Shown piece by piece: positions 17,200-25,786 of a stretch of DNA of 64,000 nt. The notes under the pieces were generated by a model. It saw only the letters and a list, made by a program, of their open reading frames with translations. It did not search any database and had not been told where the DNA came from. This DNA is from Streptomyces sp. CB02980 (GTDB taxonomy: Bacteria; Actinomycetota; Actinomycetes; Streptomycetales; Streptomycetaceae): the NCBI RefSeq assembly GCF_014451325.2, contig NZ_JACSCH020000021.1:20377-84376 (forward strand). Reading direction: 5' to 3'. A program made the translations under genes and the position numbers. Position 1 is the stretch's first letter. Each line of letters starts with the position of its first letter.

Positions 17200-18039
17200 A
17201 TGGTCAGCCTTCCGCACCCGACCACATCCGCCGGCCGCGACGGTCTGGCCGCGCTGCTCGCGCGGCCCGCGAAGGCCGTCGTCGCCCTCGACTTCGACGG
17301 CACCCTCGCCGAGATCGTCCCCGACCCCGAACGGGCCCGCGCCCACCCCGGCGCCGTCGAGGCGCTCGCCGCCCTCGCCCCCGCGGTCGCCTCCGTGGCC
17401 GTCGTGACCGGCCGCCCCGCCGGGGTCGCCGTCCGGTACGGCGGCTTCGCCGGCGTCCCCGGCCTGGAGCACCTCGTCGTCCTCGGCCACTACGGCGCCG
17501 AACGGTGGGACGCCGTCTCCGGCACCGTCCGGGCCTCCGCCCCGCACCCGGGCGTCGCCTCCGTCCGCGCCGAGCTCCCCGGCTTCCTCGACCGGGCCGG
17601 CGCCTGGCCGGGCGTCTGGATCGAGGAGAAGGGCCGCGCCGTCGCCGTCCACACCCGCCGCGCCCTCGACCCGGAGGGCGCCTTCGAGGCCCTCAAGGGC
17701 CCGCTGGGCGACCTCGCCACCCATCACGGCCTCGTCCTGGAGCCCGGCCGCATGGTCCTGGAGCTGCGGCCGCCGGGCATGGACAAGGGCGTCGCGCTCG
17801 CGGAGTACGTACGGGAGGTGGGCGCCGGGTCCGTGCTCTACGCGGGCGACGACCTGGGCGACCTGCCGGCCTTCGCCGCCGTCGAGAAACTCCGCTCCGA
17901 CGGCACGCCGGGGCTGCTGGTCTGCAGCGGCTCGACGGAGGTCCCGGAGCTGGCCGACCGCGGGGACCTGGCGGTGCCGGGCCCGCCGGGGGTGGTGGAG
18001 TTCCTGGGGGCGCTCGCGGAGGCGGTACGGGAGGCCTGA
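17200..18039 (+). CDS. otsB: Trehalose-6-phosphate phosphatase
   Basis: A 279-residue HAD-family phosphatase that converts trehalose-6-phosphate to trehalose. The nucleophile motif ALDFDGTLAEIV lies near residue 35, with MDKGVAL and YAGDDLGDLPAF supplying HAD motifs III and IV. The ATG at 17200 is favoured over an open frame from 17065 because family sequence starts only after it. It is separated from otsA by an oxidoreductase and its regulator, a split arrangement I recall in other Streptomyces. Confidence 0.93.
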   Translation: MVSLPHPTTSAGRDGLAALLARPAKAVVALDFDGTLAEIVPDPERARAHPGAVEALAALAPAVASVAVVTGRPAGVAVRYGGFAGVPGLEHLVVLGHYGAERWDAVSGTVRASAPHPGVASVRAELPGFLDRAGAWPGVWIEEKGRAVAVHTRRALDPEGAFEALKGPLGDLATHHGLVLEPGRMVLELRPPGMDKGVALAEYVREVGAGSVLYAGDDLGDLPAFAAVEKLRSDGTPGLLVCSGSTEVPELADRGDLAVPGPPGVVEFLGALAEAVREA

Positions 18040-18055
18040 GCCGGGTCGGGTCCCG

Positions 18056-18943
18056 TCAGCCCTTCCGTACGAGCAGGTCCACCAGGCTGGTCGCCTCCTC
18101 CCCGGCGCCGCTCGCGGCGAGCCCGCGGCGCATCAGCTCGAAGTAGGGCCGGATCAGCTCCGGGCTGACGCCCTGGTCCTCGGCGGTGGTCAGGAAGGTC
18201 GGCGTGCCGGCCACCTGCATCGCCAGGTTGGAGGCCGCGTCGTCGTACTCGCCGCTCGCCAGCCGGCGAGCGGTCCCGTCGACCATCGGACCGGTCATCG
18301 CCCTGACCCAGTCCCCGAGCACGGGGGCGAACGCGACCGGATCGATGTCCTCCCGCCGGATCAGGGCGAAGGCGTGCGCGACCCCCGCGAACATCCCGTA
18401 CATCGCGCTCAGCAGGGCCACGTCGTGCAGGGCCGCGAAGCCCGCGTCCTCGCCGACGTAGGTGGTGCCGACCGGTACGGCGAGGGACTCCCGGTGGAGC
18501 TCGAACAGCTCCCGCGAGCCGCTGTAGAAGACATAGCCGCCGGCCTCCGGGACCCCGACCATCGGCGGGACGGCCATGATGCCGCCGTCCAGGTAGCGGG
18601 CGCCGCGCTCCTCGGTCCACGCGGCGCGGGCCCGGGCCTGGGCGGGGGTCGTGGTGGTCAGGTTGACCAGGTCCTTGCCGGTCAGGTCGACGCCGTCCAG
18701 GGTCGTCTCCACCGAGGCGTCGTCGAGGAGGCAGACGATGACGAGGGTGCTCGCCGCGACCGCCTCGGCCGCGCTGTCCGCGACCTTCGCGCCCTCGGCG
18801 GCCGCCGCCTCCGCGCGGGCCGGGGTGCGGTTCCAGACGGTGAGCGGATGTCCGGCGGCGAGCCAGGTACGGGCCAGGGCGGTGCCCATCGCTCCGAGGC
18901 CGAGGAGGGTGACGGGGGTCTTCCGATGCGGGTTCGCTGTCAT
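18056..18943 (-). CDS. NAD(P)-dependent oxidoreductase, imine reductase/3-hydroxyisobutyrate dehydrogenase family
   Basis: A 295-residue two-domain dehydrogenase. The Rossmann motif VTLLGLGAMGTALARTWLAAG is at the N-terminus (written in parts: VTLLGLGAMG, then TALARTWLAAG), followed by TVWNRTP. The all-helical C-terminal domain includes DGGIMAVPPMVG, which resembles NADPH-dependent imine reductases more than classical HIBADH. The ATG at 18943 is the family start. It is divergent from an HxlR regulator, with a palindrome between the two, so it is probably the target of that regulator. Confidence 0.85.
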   Translation of the reverse strand: MTANPHRKTPVTLLGLGAMGTALARTWLAAGHPLTVWNRTPARAEAAAAEGAKVADSAAEAVAASTLVIVCLLDDASVETTLDGVDLTGKDLVNLTTTTPAQARARAAWTEERGARYLDGGIMAVPPMVGVPEAGGYVFYSGSRELFELHRESLAVPVGTTYVGEDAGFAALHDVALLSAMYGMFAGVAHAFALIRREDIDPVAFAPVLGDWVRAMTGPMVDGTARRLASGEYDDAASNLAMQVAGTPTFLTTAEDQGVSPELIRPYFELMRRGLAASGAGEEATSLVDLLVRKG

Positions 18944-18981
18944 GACCACAAGGCTGCTCCAGGGCTCTGACCTGCTCAAGT

Positions 18982-18999
18982 ACCCACTTGGAAGTGGGT
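18982..18999. promoter_or_regulatory. Palindromic operator, probably for the HxlR regulator
   Basis: ACCCACTT and AAGTGGGT form a perfect 8-bp inverted repeat around GG, in the 98-bp gap between the divergent oxidoreductase and HxlR genes. The position suits autoregulation together with control of the reductase. Confidence 0.6.
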
Positions 19000-19041
19000 G
19001 GTTACCCTGAGGTGAGCGAACAGGTCAGGAGGGTGGGGCAC

Positions 19042-19380
19042 ATGGCGACGCTGAACCGGCCCGGAACCGAGGACGGCCACGTCTGCGGGATCGACGCCGC
19101 GATGGAGGTCATCGGCGGCAAGTGGAAGGTGCTCATCCTGTGGGCGCTGCACCAGCGGCCGCACTGCCGCTTCGGCGAGCTGCGGCGGCTCGTCCCGGGC
19201 ATCACGGAGAAGGTCCTGGCCTCGCATCTGCGGGAGCTGGAGGCGGACGGCATCGTGGACCGGGTCTCCTACGAGGAGGTCCCGCCCCGCGTCGAGTACG
19301 CCCTCACGAAGGACGGCATCCGCCTCAACGAGGCCCTCGCGCCCCTGGCGATGTGGGGGAGGGAACGGGCCGCCTCCTAG
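19042..19380 (+). CDS. HxlR family transcriptional regulator
   Basis: A 112-residue winged-helix regulator. CGIDAAMEVIGGKWKVLILW, FGELRRLVPGITEKVL and RVEYALTKDG are the family hallmarks, and the Cys at the start of the domain is the residue used for redox or electrophile sensing in many members. The ATG at 19042 has AGGAGGG eight bases upstream; longer in-frame starts are less good. The stop codon overlaps the stop of convergent otsA by CTA/TAG. Confidence 0.92.
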   Translation: MATLNRPGTEDGHVCGIDAAMEVIGGKWKVLILWALHQRPHCRFGELRRLVPGITEKVLASHLRELEADGIVDRVSYEEVPPRVEYALTKDGIRLNEALAPLAMWGRERAAS

Positions 19381-20822
19381 CTCTCCTCCCGCAGCGCCTC
19401 CAGCTGGTTCAGGAACCAGCGCTGCGGGGGCAGGGACGTCGCCGCCGCCGCGAGCCGCTTCGTGCGGTCGGCGCGTTCGGACAGGGGCATCGTCAGGGCG
19501 GTGTGGAGGGCCTCGGCGGTCTCCGAGACGTCGAAGGGGTTCACCGCGAGGACGTCCTCCCGCAGCTCCTTGTACGCGCCCGCGCCCGTCGACAGGACGA
19601 GCGCGCAGCCCGCGTCCGAGACCACCGGTATCTCCTTCGCGACCAGGTTCATGCCGTCGCGCACCGGGTTGACCAGGGCCACGTCCGCCAGCCGGTACGC
19701 GGCGAGGGAGCGGGTGAAGTCGTCCTCCACGGAGACGATCACCGGCTGCCAGTCGGCCGTGCCGAACTCCGCGTTGATCTCGGCGGCCAGTTCCGTCACC
19801 GAGGTCGTGTACGCGCGGTACGACTCCAGGTCCTGCCGGGAGGGGTACGCCGAGGCCAGGTGGACCACCCGGTCGCGCCACTCCGGGTGGACGGTGAGCA
19901 GCTCCCGGTAGGCGAGGAGGCCGCGCAGGATGTTCTTCGACAGTTCCGTGCGGTCGACGCGGACGATGGTCCTGCGCTCGCCCACCTCGGCGCGGAGCCG
20001 GGCGAGGGCCTCGTCCACCTCGGGGCGGTGGGCCAGGGCCCGCAGCTCGTCGGCGTCGACGCCCAGGGGGTACGCCCGGACCCGGGTGCGGCCCTTCCCG
20101 ACGCCGTGGCGGCGCCACTCGACCCCGTGCCAGGGGTCGCCGCTGGGCCAGACGCCCTGGGACGTGCCGGTCGAGTCGTCGCGCTGCGAGCAGCAGCTGA
20201 TGAAGAACGACGCCCATCCCCAGGTGTGGAAGCCCAGCTCGTCGGCGCCGAGCATGCCCCACAGGAGCTCCTCGACGATGTCGTCCGGCACCATGCGCAG
20301 GTACTCGGAGGACACCCACGGCGTGTGCGTGAAGTGCCCGATCCGCAGGTCGGGGCGGATCTCCCGCAGCATCCCGGGGACGAGCGCCAGGTGGTAGTCC
20401 TGCACCAGGACCGCCGCGCCGTCGTCGGCCTCGGCGGCCAGGGCCTCGGCGAAGGCGCGGTTGTAGGCGCGGTACGACTCCCAGCGGCGCCGGAACTCCG
20501 CGTCGAAGACGGGCTCGCGGGGGGTGTCGTACAGGTGGTGGTGGAGGAACCAGAGCACCGAGTTCGCGATGCCGTTGTACGCGTCGGCGTACACCTCCGG
20601 GTCGATGTCGAGCATCCGGACGCCCGGCTCGCCGATGCCGCGCCGGACGGCCTCCCGGTCGCCCTCGCCGAGTGCCGCGCAGACCCACAGGCTGTCCTGC
20701 GAGGAGACGGCGCTCAGCCCGGAGACCAGGCCGCCGCCGCCCCTGCGGGTGTCGAGCTCACCGTCCTCGCCGCGCACGTACGAGACGGGTCCCCGGTTGG
20801 ATGCCACGAGCACAGATGCCAT
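19377..20822 (-). CDS. otsA: Trehalose-6-phosphate synthase
   Basis: A 481-residue GT20 glycosyltransferase that joins UDP-glucose (or GDP-glucose) and glucose-6-phosphate. Recognisable blocks are VLVQDYHLALVPGMLRE, IGHFTHTPW, GVDADELRALA, VDRTELSKNI and NPVRDGMNLVAKE. Length and order are normal. Together with otsB it makes the OtsAB trehalose pathway for osmoprotection and spore reserves. Confidence 0.96.
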   Translation of the reverse strand: MASVLVASNRGPVSYVRGEDGELDTRRGGGGLVSGLSAVSSQDSLWVCAALGEGDREAVRRGIGEPGVRMLDIDPEVYADAYNGIANSVLWFLHHHLYDTPREPVFDAEFRRRWESYRAYNRAFAEALAAEADDGAAVLVQDYHLALVPGMLREIRPDLRIGHFTHTPWVSSEYLRMVPDDIVEELLWGMLGADELGFHTWGWASFFISCCSQRDDSTGTSQGVWPSGDPWHGVEWRRHGVGKGRTRVRAYPLGVDADELRALAHRPEVDEALARLRAEVGERRTIVRVDRTELSKNILRGLLAYRELLTVHPEWRDRVVHLASAYPSRQDLESYRAYTTSVTELAAEINAEFGTADWQPVIVSVEDDFTRSLAAYRLADVALVNPVRDGMNLVAKEIPVVSDAGCALVLSTGAGAYKELREDVLAVNPFDVSETAEALHTALTMPLSERADRTKRLAAAATSLPPQRWFLNQLEALREES

Positions 20823-20916
20823 GGGGCGAACCTAGCCCGTCCGGTAAACGCTCAAACGTACGTATACGAGACGGGTGGATCCGGCCACGGAGGGTGGCCG
20901 GACCTCCGGAGGGCCG

Positions 20917-22764
20917 TCAGTTCTCGCGCCGGCCGCGCATCGCCGCCTTCGCGACCAGGCCGGTCGCCGCGAGGGCGAGGCCCAGGGCGCCCAGCAGCCA
21001 CAGCCGCTCGCCGTTGCCGCCGGTCTCGGCCATCGAGCCGCCGCCGCCGGTCTCGGCCATCGAGCCGCCGCCGGCGTTCCCGTGCGGTCCCGGGGCCGGG
21101 GGCGCGGGGGTGGTCGCGGCGGGGGTCGGGGTGGGCGTGGGCTCGGCCGGGGTCGGCGTCGGGTCCACGGGGGTGGGTGTGGGGTCCACCGGTGTCGGGG
21201 TCGGATCCACCGGGGTCGGTGTCGGCCTGGGGGTCGGCTTCGGCTTCTGGAGCTTCGGGGTCGCCGAGCAGGCCGGGTCCTCGCTGCCGTCTCCGCAGTT
21301 GGAGCGGGGTGTCTCGACCTCCACGCGGTTGCGGAGCCGCCCGTCTCCGGTCGGCGGGTTCCTGATCTTCACCGAGTAGGTGACGGTCGCCGTCTTCCCG
21401 GCCGGGATGGTCCCCGCGTACCCGATCCTCGGTGCCGTGTACGTCGCCGTGCCCAGGTTCGTCCGCACGTCGCCCCGGTAGTCGGCGTCGTCGAGGTTCC
21501 CGGTGAGGTCGTCGCTGAACTCGGCGTTCGGGTAGTCGAGCGCGCTGACGTTCTTCGCGGTGATCGTGTACGTCAGCGTGTCGCCCGGCTTCACCGTGCG
21601 CGGGCTCGCCGTCTTGGTGATCTCCAGGTCGGGGACCGGCACGGAGAAGGCCAGCGCGGAGGGCACGTAGGTGTCGCCGCGCGTCGAGAAGGTCAGATCG
21701 GCCGAGGTGGCGCCCTGCGGGACGGCGCCGTCGGGGATGTCGAAGGCCTTCGCGTCGATGCTCAGGTTGTCGACCAGGTCGGGGGTGACGGCACCGTCGT
21801 CCTCGCTGATGAAGAAGTTGTCGGTGTTGCCCGTGTGGGCCTCGGTGACCTTCCTGCCGTCGACGAGGAAGGTGTCACCCGGGGTGTTCCCGTCGCCCTC
21901 GTACGCGGTGACGCTCGCCCGCGCCTTGCCGCCGCTCCGGTGGAAGCCGTCCACGGTGATCGTGGTCGCGGGGGAGGTCGAGCGCTGGAGGACGTGCCCG
22001 CCGTACACGTACACGTTCCGCCGCTCGGGCGCGCGGACCGGGTCGGGACCCGGGAACCTGTGGACGACGGTCAGCGACCAACCCGCCACGCAGCCCTTGC
22101 CGTTGGGCGCCCAGATGTTGCCGACGGCCACCTGTGCGTCCGTCCCCGACGTGCCCGCGAAGGCGGCCGTCACGTCCGACTCGCCCGTGTAGTAGTGCGG
22201 GCCGTCGGTGTCGGCCGGGTCGGCGACCATGCTGTCGATCGAGACCGGCGTCGCGGCGCCCGCGCCGACCTTGATCACCGGGGCGGTCGTCGTGGGGTCG
22301 CCGGGCGAGCGCTCGACATCGGCGCCGGAGATGTCGCAGCGCTTCAGCCGCGCCCCGCTCGGCCCCTTGTACGTGCCGTCGTTGCCACCCCAGAAGAGCC
22401 GGGCGTACGCCACCTCCGCGCCCGCCGGGATCCGCACACGGCCGGTGCTGGAGCCGTATGCGCTCCCCGGGGCGCCGGCATCGATCCGCCGCATCACGAA
22501 GGTGTTGTTGTTGTCCGAGCCCTGGCCGCGCGCCGCGGCCGCACAGCGGGCGGCCAGGTCGGCGGGGGCGGTCGGACAGCCCATGACCGTGTTGCCGATG
22601 GTCGCGAAGTCGCCGTACAGCGACTCGTCGTACCGCTTGCCGAACGGCTCGACCACGTCCGCCGCGGCCGGCCCCGCCGCGGTGAACGCGAGCGAGCCCG
22701 CCGTCAGTCCGACGGCCACGACGGCCGCGAGCACCCTGCCCAGGTGATGTTGTCTGAAGCGCAT
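20917..22764 (-). CDS. Secreted DUF11-type surface protein with sortase-like anchor
   Basis: A 615-residue exported protein. It begins with a signal peptide ending near GPAAADVV. A beta-rich region of about 330 residues follows (AYARLFWGGNDG, GGHVLQRSTSP), then a DUF11-like repeat domain (LEITKTASPRTVKPGDTLTY). After that come a PTPTPVD repeat stalk, two copies of GGGSMAETGG, a hydrophobic helix and a basic tail. MAETG resembles the LAXTG motif of class E sortases, so attachment to peptidoglycan is likely. The ATG at 22762-22764 is the signal-peptide start. The role is unknown; adhesion or surface coating is plausible. Confidence 0.8.
   Translation of the reverse strand: MRFRQHHLGRVLAAVVAVGLTAGSLAFTAAGPAAADVVEPFGKRYDESLYGDFATIGNTVMGCPTAPADLAARCAAAARGQGSDNNNTFVMRRIDAGAPGSAYGSSTGRVRIPAGAEVAYARLFWGGNDGTYKGPSGARLKRCDISGADVERSPGDPTTTAPVIKVGAGAATPVSIDSMVADPADTDGPHYYTGESDVTAAFAGTSGTDAQVAVGNIWAPNGKGCVAGWSLTVVHRFPGPDPVRAPERRNVYVYGGHVLQRSTSPATTITVDGFHRSGGKARASVTAYEGDGNTPGDTFLVDGRKVTEAHTGNTDNFFISEDDGAVTPDLVDNLSIDAKAFDIPDGAVPQGATSADLTFSTRGDTYVPSALAFSVPVPDLEITKTASPRTVKPGDTLTYTITAKNVSALDYPNAEFSDDLTGNLDDADYRGDVRTNLGTATYTAPRIGYAGTIPAGKTATVTYSVKIRNPPTGDGRLRNRVEVETPRSNCGDGSEDPACSATPKLQKPKPTPRPTPTPVDPTPTPVDPTPTPVDPTPTPAEPTPTPTPAATTPAPPAPGPHGNAGGGSMAETGGGGSMAETGGNGERLWLLGALGLALAATGLVAKAAMRGRREN
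21008..21068. repeat. 30-bp direct repeat encoding a doubled sorting motif
   Basis: The stretch encoding GGGSMAETGG occurs twice in tandem just before the hydrophobic anchor of the surface protein. The copies are almost identical at DNA level, which suggests a recent slippage duplication. Confidence 0.7.
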
Positions 22765-22802
22765 GAAAGGGCAATGTATGCAAAACGGATCATCATCGGG
22801 CG

Positions 22803-23771
22803 TTACGCCACGCGGCGGCGTGCGTACTCCACGATCTCCGCCATCGGCGGCCGCTCCTCGGTGTCCACCGGGTACGTCCGCGGCTCGAAACCCTTCTCGC
22901 CCCGCTCGAACTGCGTCAGCCGCGGCCGCACCAGATGCCCCCGCGAGAGGCGCAGCTGCGCCGTCCGGTAGATCGCCGCCGCCATCCGGCCCAGCGCCTG
23001 CCCGTCCTGGTGCCGGTGCTTGCGCACCCCCACGTCCACCTGGGCGAGCGCGTCCAGGCCCACCGTGTGCAGCGCGTCCACGAGCAGGCCGAGCTCCACC
23101 CCGTAGCCGACCGGGAAGGGCAGCCGTTCGAGGAGGGACCGGCGCGCCGCGTACTCGCCGCCCAGCGGCTGGACGAAACCGGCCAGCTGCGGCCAGTGCA
23201 GATTGAGGAGAGGGCGGGCCACGAGTTCCGTCACCCGGCCCCCTTGACCAGGGGTCTTGCCGGAGGCGAGCCCGTCGAACTCGGGGCCGAGGGGGCGGTC
23301 GTACATCGCCTTCACGAAGTCGACGTCCGGGTCGGTCAGCAGCGGTCCCACGATCCCCGACACGAAGTCCGCCGAGAAGTCCCGGAGGTCCGCGTCGATG
23401 AAGCACACGACGTCCCCGGTGGTCACCATCAGTGACCGCCACAGGACCTCGCCCTTGCCCGGCACGGCCGGTATCCGGGGGAGTATCGCGTCCCGCGCGA
23501 CCACCCGCGCCCCGGCCGCCGCCGCCACCTCCGCCGTACGGTCCGTGGAGCCCGAGTCGATCACCACCAGCTCGTCGACGAGCGGCACCGCCTCCGACAT
23601 GAGCTCGCGCCGGATCACGGCGACGATGTCACCCACCGTCGCCTCCTCGTTCAGCGCCGGCAGGACGACGCTGACCCTCGTGTTCCGCTTCGCGGCGAGG
23701 ATCCGCTCCAGCGGCCGGTCCGCCACGGACCAGGACCGCCGGTCCAGCCAGCGCTCCACCTCTTCCAGCAC
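22803..23771 (-). CDS. gpgS: Glucosyl-3-phosphoglycerate synthase
   Basis: A 322-residue GT-A fold (GT81) enzyme that transfers glucose from NDP-glucose to 3-phosphoglycerate, the first step toward glucosylglycerate and methylglucose lipopolysaccharides. VSVVLPALNEEATVG, VIDSGSTDRT and FIDADLRDF (the DXD metal site) are clear, as is YGVELGLLVDA. The GTG at 23769-23771 has GGAG upstream. It is divergent from the SAM riboswitch and thrC-like gene. Confidence 0.9.
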   Translation of the reverse strand: MLEEVERWLDRRSWSVADRPLERILAAKRNTRVSVVLPALNEEATVGDIVAVIRRELMSEAVPLVDELVVIDSGSTDRTAEVAAAAGARVVARDAILPRIPAVPGKGEVLWRSLMVTTGDVVCFIDADLRDFSADFVSGIVGPLLTDPDVDFVKAMYDRPLGPEFDGLASGKTPGQGGRVTELVARPLLNLHWPQLAGFVQPLGGEYAARRSLLERLPFPVGYGVELGLLVDALHTVGLDALAQVDVGVRKHRHQDGQALGRMAAAIYRTAQLRLSRGHLVRPRLTQFERGEKGFEPRTYPVDTEERPPMAEIVEYARRRVA

Positions 23772-23922
23772 GTGATCTCCATCTCGCGGTTCGGACGGCC
23801 GGTCCAAGCGTCCGGGCCTTCGGTTACAGTCTTGAACAACGCGGATGCCCGATGCACGTCGGGGTGCCGCCCGCGCCGGAGCGCAGGAACGAAAGTTCAA
23901 CGCGCTTCACAATCGAATACCG

Positions 23923-24063
23923 CTCATCCAGAGGGGCAGAGGGAAACGGCCCGTTGAAGCCCCGGCAACCCTCCAGTCGGTTACTCGTCCTCCAGCGAGG
24001 CTCCCGGCTAGGGAAGGTGCCAAATCCGTCTCATGACGAAAAATTCGTCATGGGAAAGATGAG
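23923..24063 (+). ncRNA. SAM-I (S-box) riboswitch
   Basis: The leader of the thrC-like gene matches the S-box pattern: CTCATC (23923-23928) pairs with GATGAG (24058-24063) as P1. Inside are CAGAGGGG, GAGGGA, GGCCC, then GAAGCCCCGGCAACC, and later AAGGTGCCAAATCC. A perfect 9-bp hairpin at 24032-24052 is the last internal stem. GGAG immediately follows the 3' side of P1, so ligand binding could hide the ribosome-binding region. This predicts control by S-adenosylmethionine, not by threonine. Confidence 0.9.
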
Positions 24064-24082
24064 GAGAAAGGGCCTCGCCTCC

Positions 24083-25369
24083 ATGGCTGTACAGACTGTT
24101 ACCCCCGCCACTTCGGTCGACCTCGGTCCCGCGTCCGGACTTTCCTGTCGTGAATGCGGTGAAATCTTCCCGCTCGGCCCGATCTTCGCCTGCGAACTCT
24201 GTTTCGGGCCGCTCGAAGTCGCGTACGACCTCCCCACCGGTGACCCCGAGGCGCTGCGCAAGCAGATCGAGGCCGGTCCCGCCAACATCTGGCGCTACGC
24301 CCCGCTACTGCCCGTCCCCGCCGACGTCGCCGACAAGCCCAACCTGAACCCGGGCTGGACCAAGCTCGTCCAGGCCGACAACCTCGCCCGCGAGATCGGC
24401 GTCGCGCCCGGCAAGCTCTTCGTCAAGGACGACTCCGGCAACCCGACCCACTCCTTCAAGGACCGGGTCGTCGCCCAGGCCATCGAGGCCGCCCGCGCCT
24501 TCGGCTTCACCACCCTCTCCTGCTCCTCCACGGGCAACCTGGCCGGCGCCGTCGGCGCCGCCGCCGCCCGCGCCGGCTTCCGCTCCTGTGTGTTCATCCC
24601 GCACGACCTGGAGCAGGGCAAGGTCGTCATGGCCGGTGTCTACGGCGGTGACCTCGTCGCCATCGAGGGCAACTACGACGACGTCAACCGCTTCTGCTCC
24701 GAGCTCATCGGCGACCCGCTGGGCGAGGGCTGGGGCTTCGTCAACGTCAACCTCCGCCCGTACTACGGCGAGGGCTCCAAGACGCTGGCGTACGAGATCT
24801 GCGAGCAGCTCGGCTGGGTCATCCCCGACCAGCTCGTCATCCCGATCGCCTCCGGCTCCCAGCTCACGAAGATCGACAAGGGTCTCCAGGAGCTCATCAA
24901 GCTGGGCCTCGTCGAGGACAGGCCGTACAAGATCTTCGGTGCCCAGGCCGAGGGCTGCTCCCCGGTGTCGGTGGCCTTCAAGGCCGGCCACGACGTCGTG
25001 CGCCCCCAGAAGCCGAACACGATCGCCAAGTCGCTCGCGATCGGCAACCCGGCCGACGGCCCGTACGTCCTCGACATCGCCCGCCGCACCGGCGGCGCCG
25101 TGGAGGACGTCGACGACGAGCAGGTCGTGGACGCGATCAGGCTCCTCGCGCAGACCGAGGGCATCTTCGCCGAGACCGCGGGCGGCGTGACCGTCGGCGT
25201 CGCGAAGAAGCTCGTCGAGAACGGGCTGATCGACCCGAACCTCACCACCGTCGTCCTCAACACCGGCGACGGACTCAAGACCCTGGACGCGGTGGCCGAC
25301 ACCTCTCAGGCGACCGTCACCATCCGCCCGAGCCTGGACGCGTTCCGCGACGCCGGCCTGGCCCTCTGA
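24083..25369 (+). CDS. metM: Threonine synthase-like PLP enzyme; probable homocysteine synthase acting with a sulfur carrier
   Basis: A 428-residue fold-type II PLP enzyme. Four Cys (22, 25, 37, 40) form the zinc-ribbon-like start of archaeal-type threonine synthases, and Lys126 in PTHSFKDRVV is the Schiff-base lysine. By family alone it is ThrC, which makes threonine from O-phosphohomoserine. Two facts point elsewhere: a SAM riboswitch governs it, and a CysO-like sulfur carrier follows 14 bases later. That matches the methionine route I recall from Streptomyces (MetM with MetO), where O-phosphohomoserine and a protein thiocarboxylate give homocysteine. The ATG at 24083 is the start; upstream ATGs fall inside the riboswitch. 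Confidence 0.8.
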   Translation: MAVQTVTPATSVDLGPASGLSCRECGEIFPLGPIFACELCFGPLEVAYDLPTGDPEALRKQIEAGPANIWRYAPLLPVPADVADKPNLNPGWTKLVQADNLAREIGVAPGKLFVKDDSGNPTHSFKDRVVAQAIEAARAFGFTTLSCSSTGNLAGAVGAAAARAGFRSCVFIPHDLEQGKVVMAGVYGGDLVAIEGNYDDVNRFCSELIGDPLGEGWGFVNVNLRPYYGEGSKTLAYEICEQLGWVIPDQLVIPIASGSQLTKIDKGLQELIKLGLVEDRPYKIFGAQAEGCSPVSVAFKAGHDVVRPQKPNTIAKSLAIGNPADGPYVLDIARRTGGAVEDVDDEQVVDAIRLLAQTEGIFAETAGGVTVGVAKKLVENGLIDPNLTTVVLNTGDGLKTLDAVADTSQATVTIRPSLDAFRDAGLAL

Positions 25370-25383
25370 AAGGTTACGAAGAC

Positions 25384-25659
25384 ATGGCCGTGAACGTCCG
25401 CATCCCCACCATCCTCCGCACCTACACGGGCGGTCGGTCCGAGGTCCAGGCCGAGGGCGGGACCCTCGCCGAGGTCATCGCCGACCTGGAGAAGAACCAC
25501 ACGGGCATCGCCGCCCGCGTCCTGGACGACCAGGGCAAGCTGCGCCGCTTCGTCAACGTCTACGTGAACGACGACGACGTGCGCTTCGAGCAGGGCCTGG
25601 AGACGGCCACCCCGGCCGGCGCCGGCGTCTCGATCATCCCGGCCGTCGCCGGAGGCTGA
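25384..25659 (+). CDS. metO: ThiS/MoaD-family sulfur carrier (CysO/MetO-like)
   Basis: A 91-residue beta-grasp protein ending in the diglycine AVAGG, the site activated by adenylation and converted to a thiocarboxylate. RIPTILRTYTGG, LEKNHTGI, RFVNVYVNDDDVRF and VSIIPAVAGG are very close to mycobacterial CysO as I recall it. It begins 14 bases after the PLP enzyme and so shares the SAM riboswitch. No JAMM protease or cysteine synthase is adjacent, unlike the cysO-mec-cysM cluster, which supports homocysteine rather than cysteine synthesis. Confidence 0.85.
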   Translation: MAVNVRIPTILRTYTGGRSEVQAEGGTLAEVIADLEKNHTGIAARVLDDQGKLRRFVNVYVNDDDVRFEQGLETATPAGAGVSIIPAVAGG

Positions 25660-25705
25660 CCGTCGAGCACTGTGCCGGCGGGCCGACCGTCGAGCACAGT
25701 GCCGG
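25658..25705. repeat. Two 21-bp direct repeats after the sulfur-carrier gene
   Basis: The units at 25658-25678 and 25685-25705 differ at one base, the centre of an internal GCAC-N-GTGC palindrome. The first unit begins in the stop codon region of the carrier gene. A local duplication is the simplest explanation; function is unknown. Confidence 0.7.
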
Positions 25706-25748
25706 AGGACTGAGCCCCATAGGGCTCGCTGCTTGTCCCGTCTTTCTT

Positions 25749-25786
25749 AATTGCCCCTTCCGCGCCATAAAGCGGAAGGGGCAATT
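25749..25786 (+). terminator. Strong hairpin terminator
   Basis: A perfect 15-bp inverted repeat (25749-25763 with 25772-25786, loop of 8) ends the riboswitch-PLP enzyme-sulfur carrier operon. Confidence 0.88.

Noticed and set aside
24050..24082. Upstream ATG starts (24050, 24059) for the threonine-synthase-like gene.
   Set aside because: Both lie in the 3' part of the riboswitch, and the conserved family N-terminus begins at the ATG at 24083.
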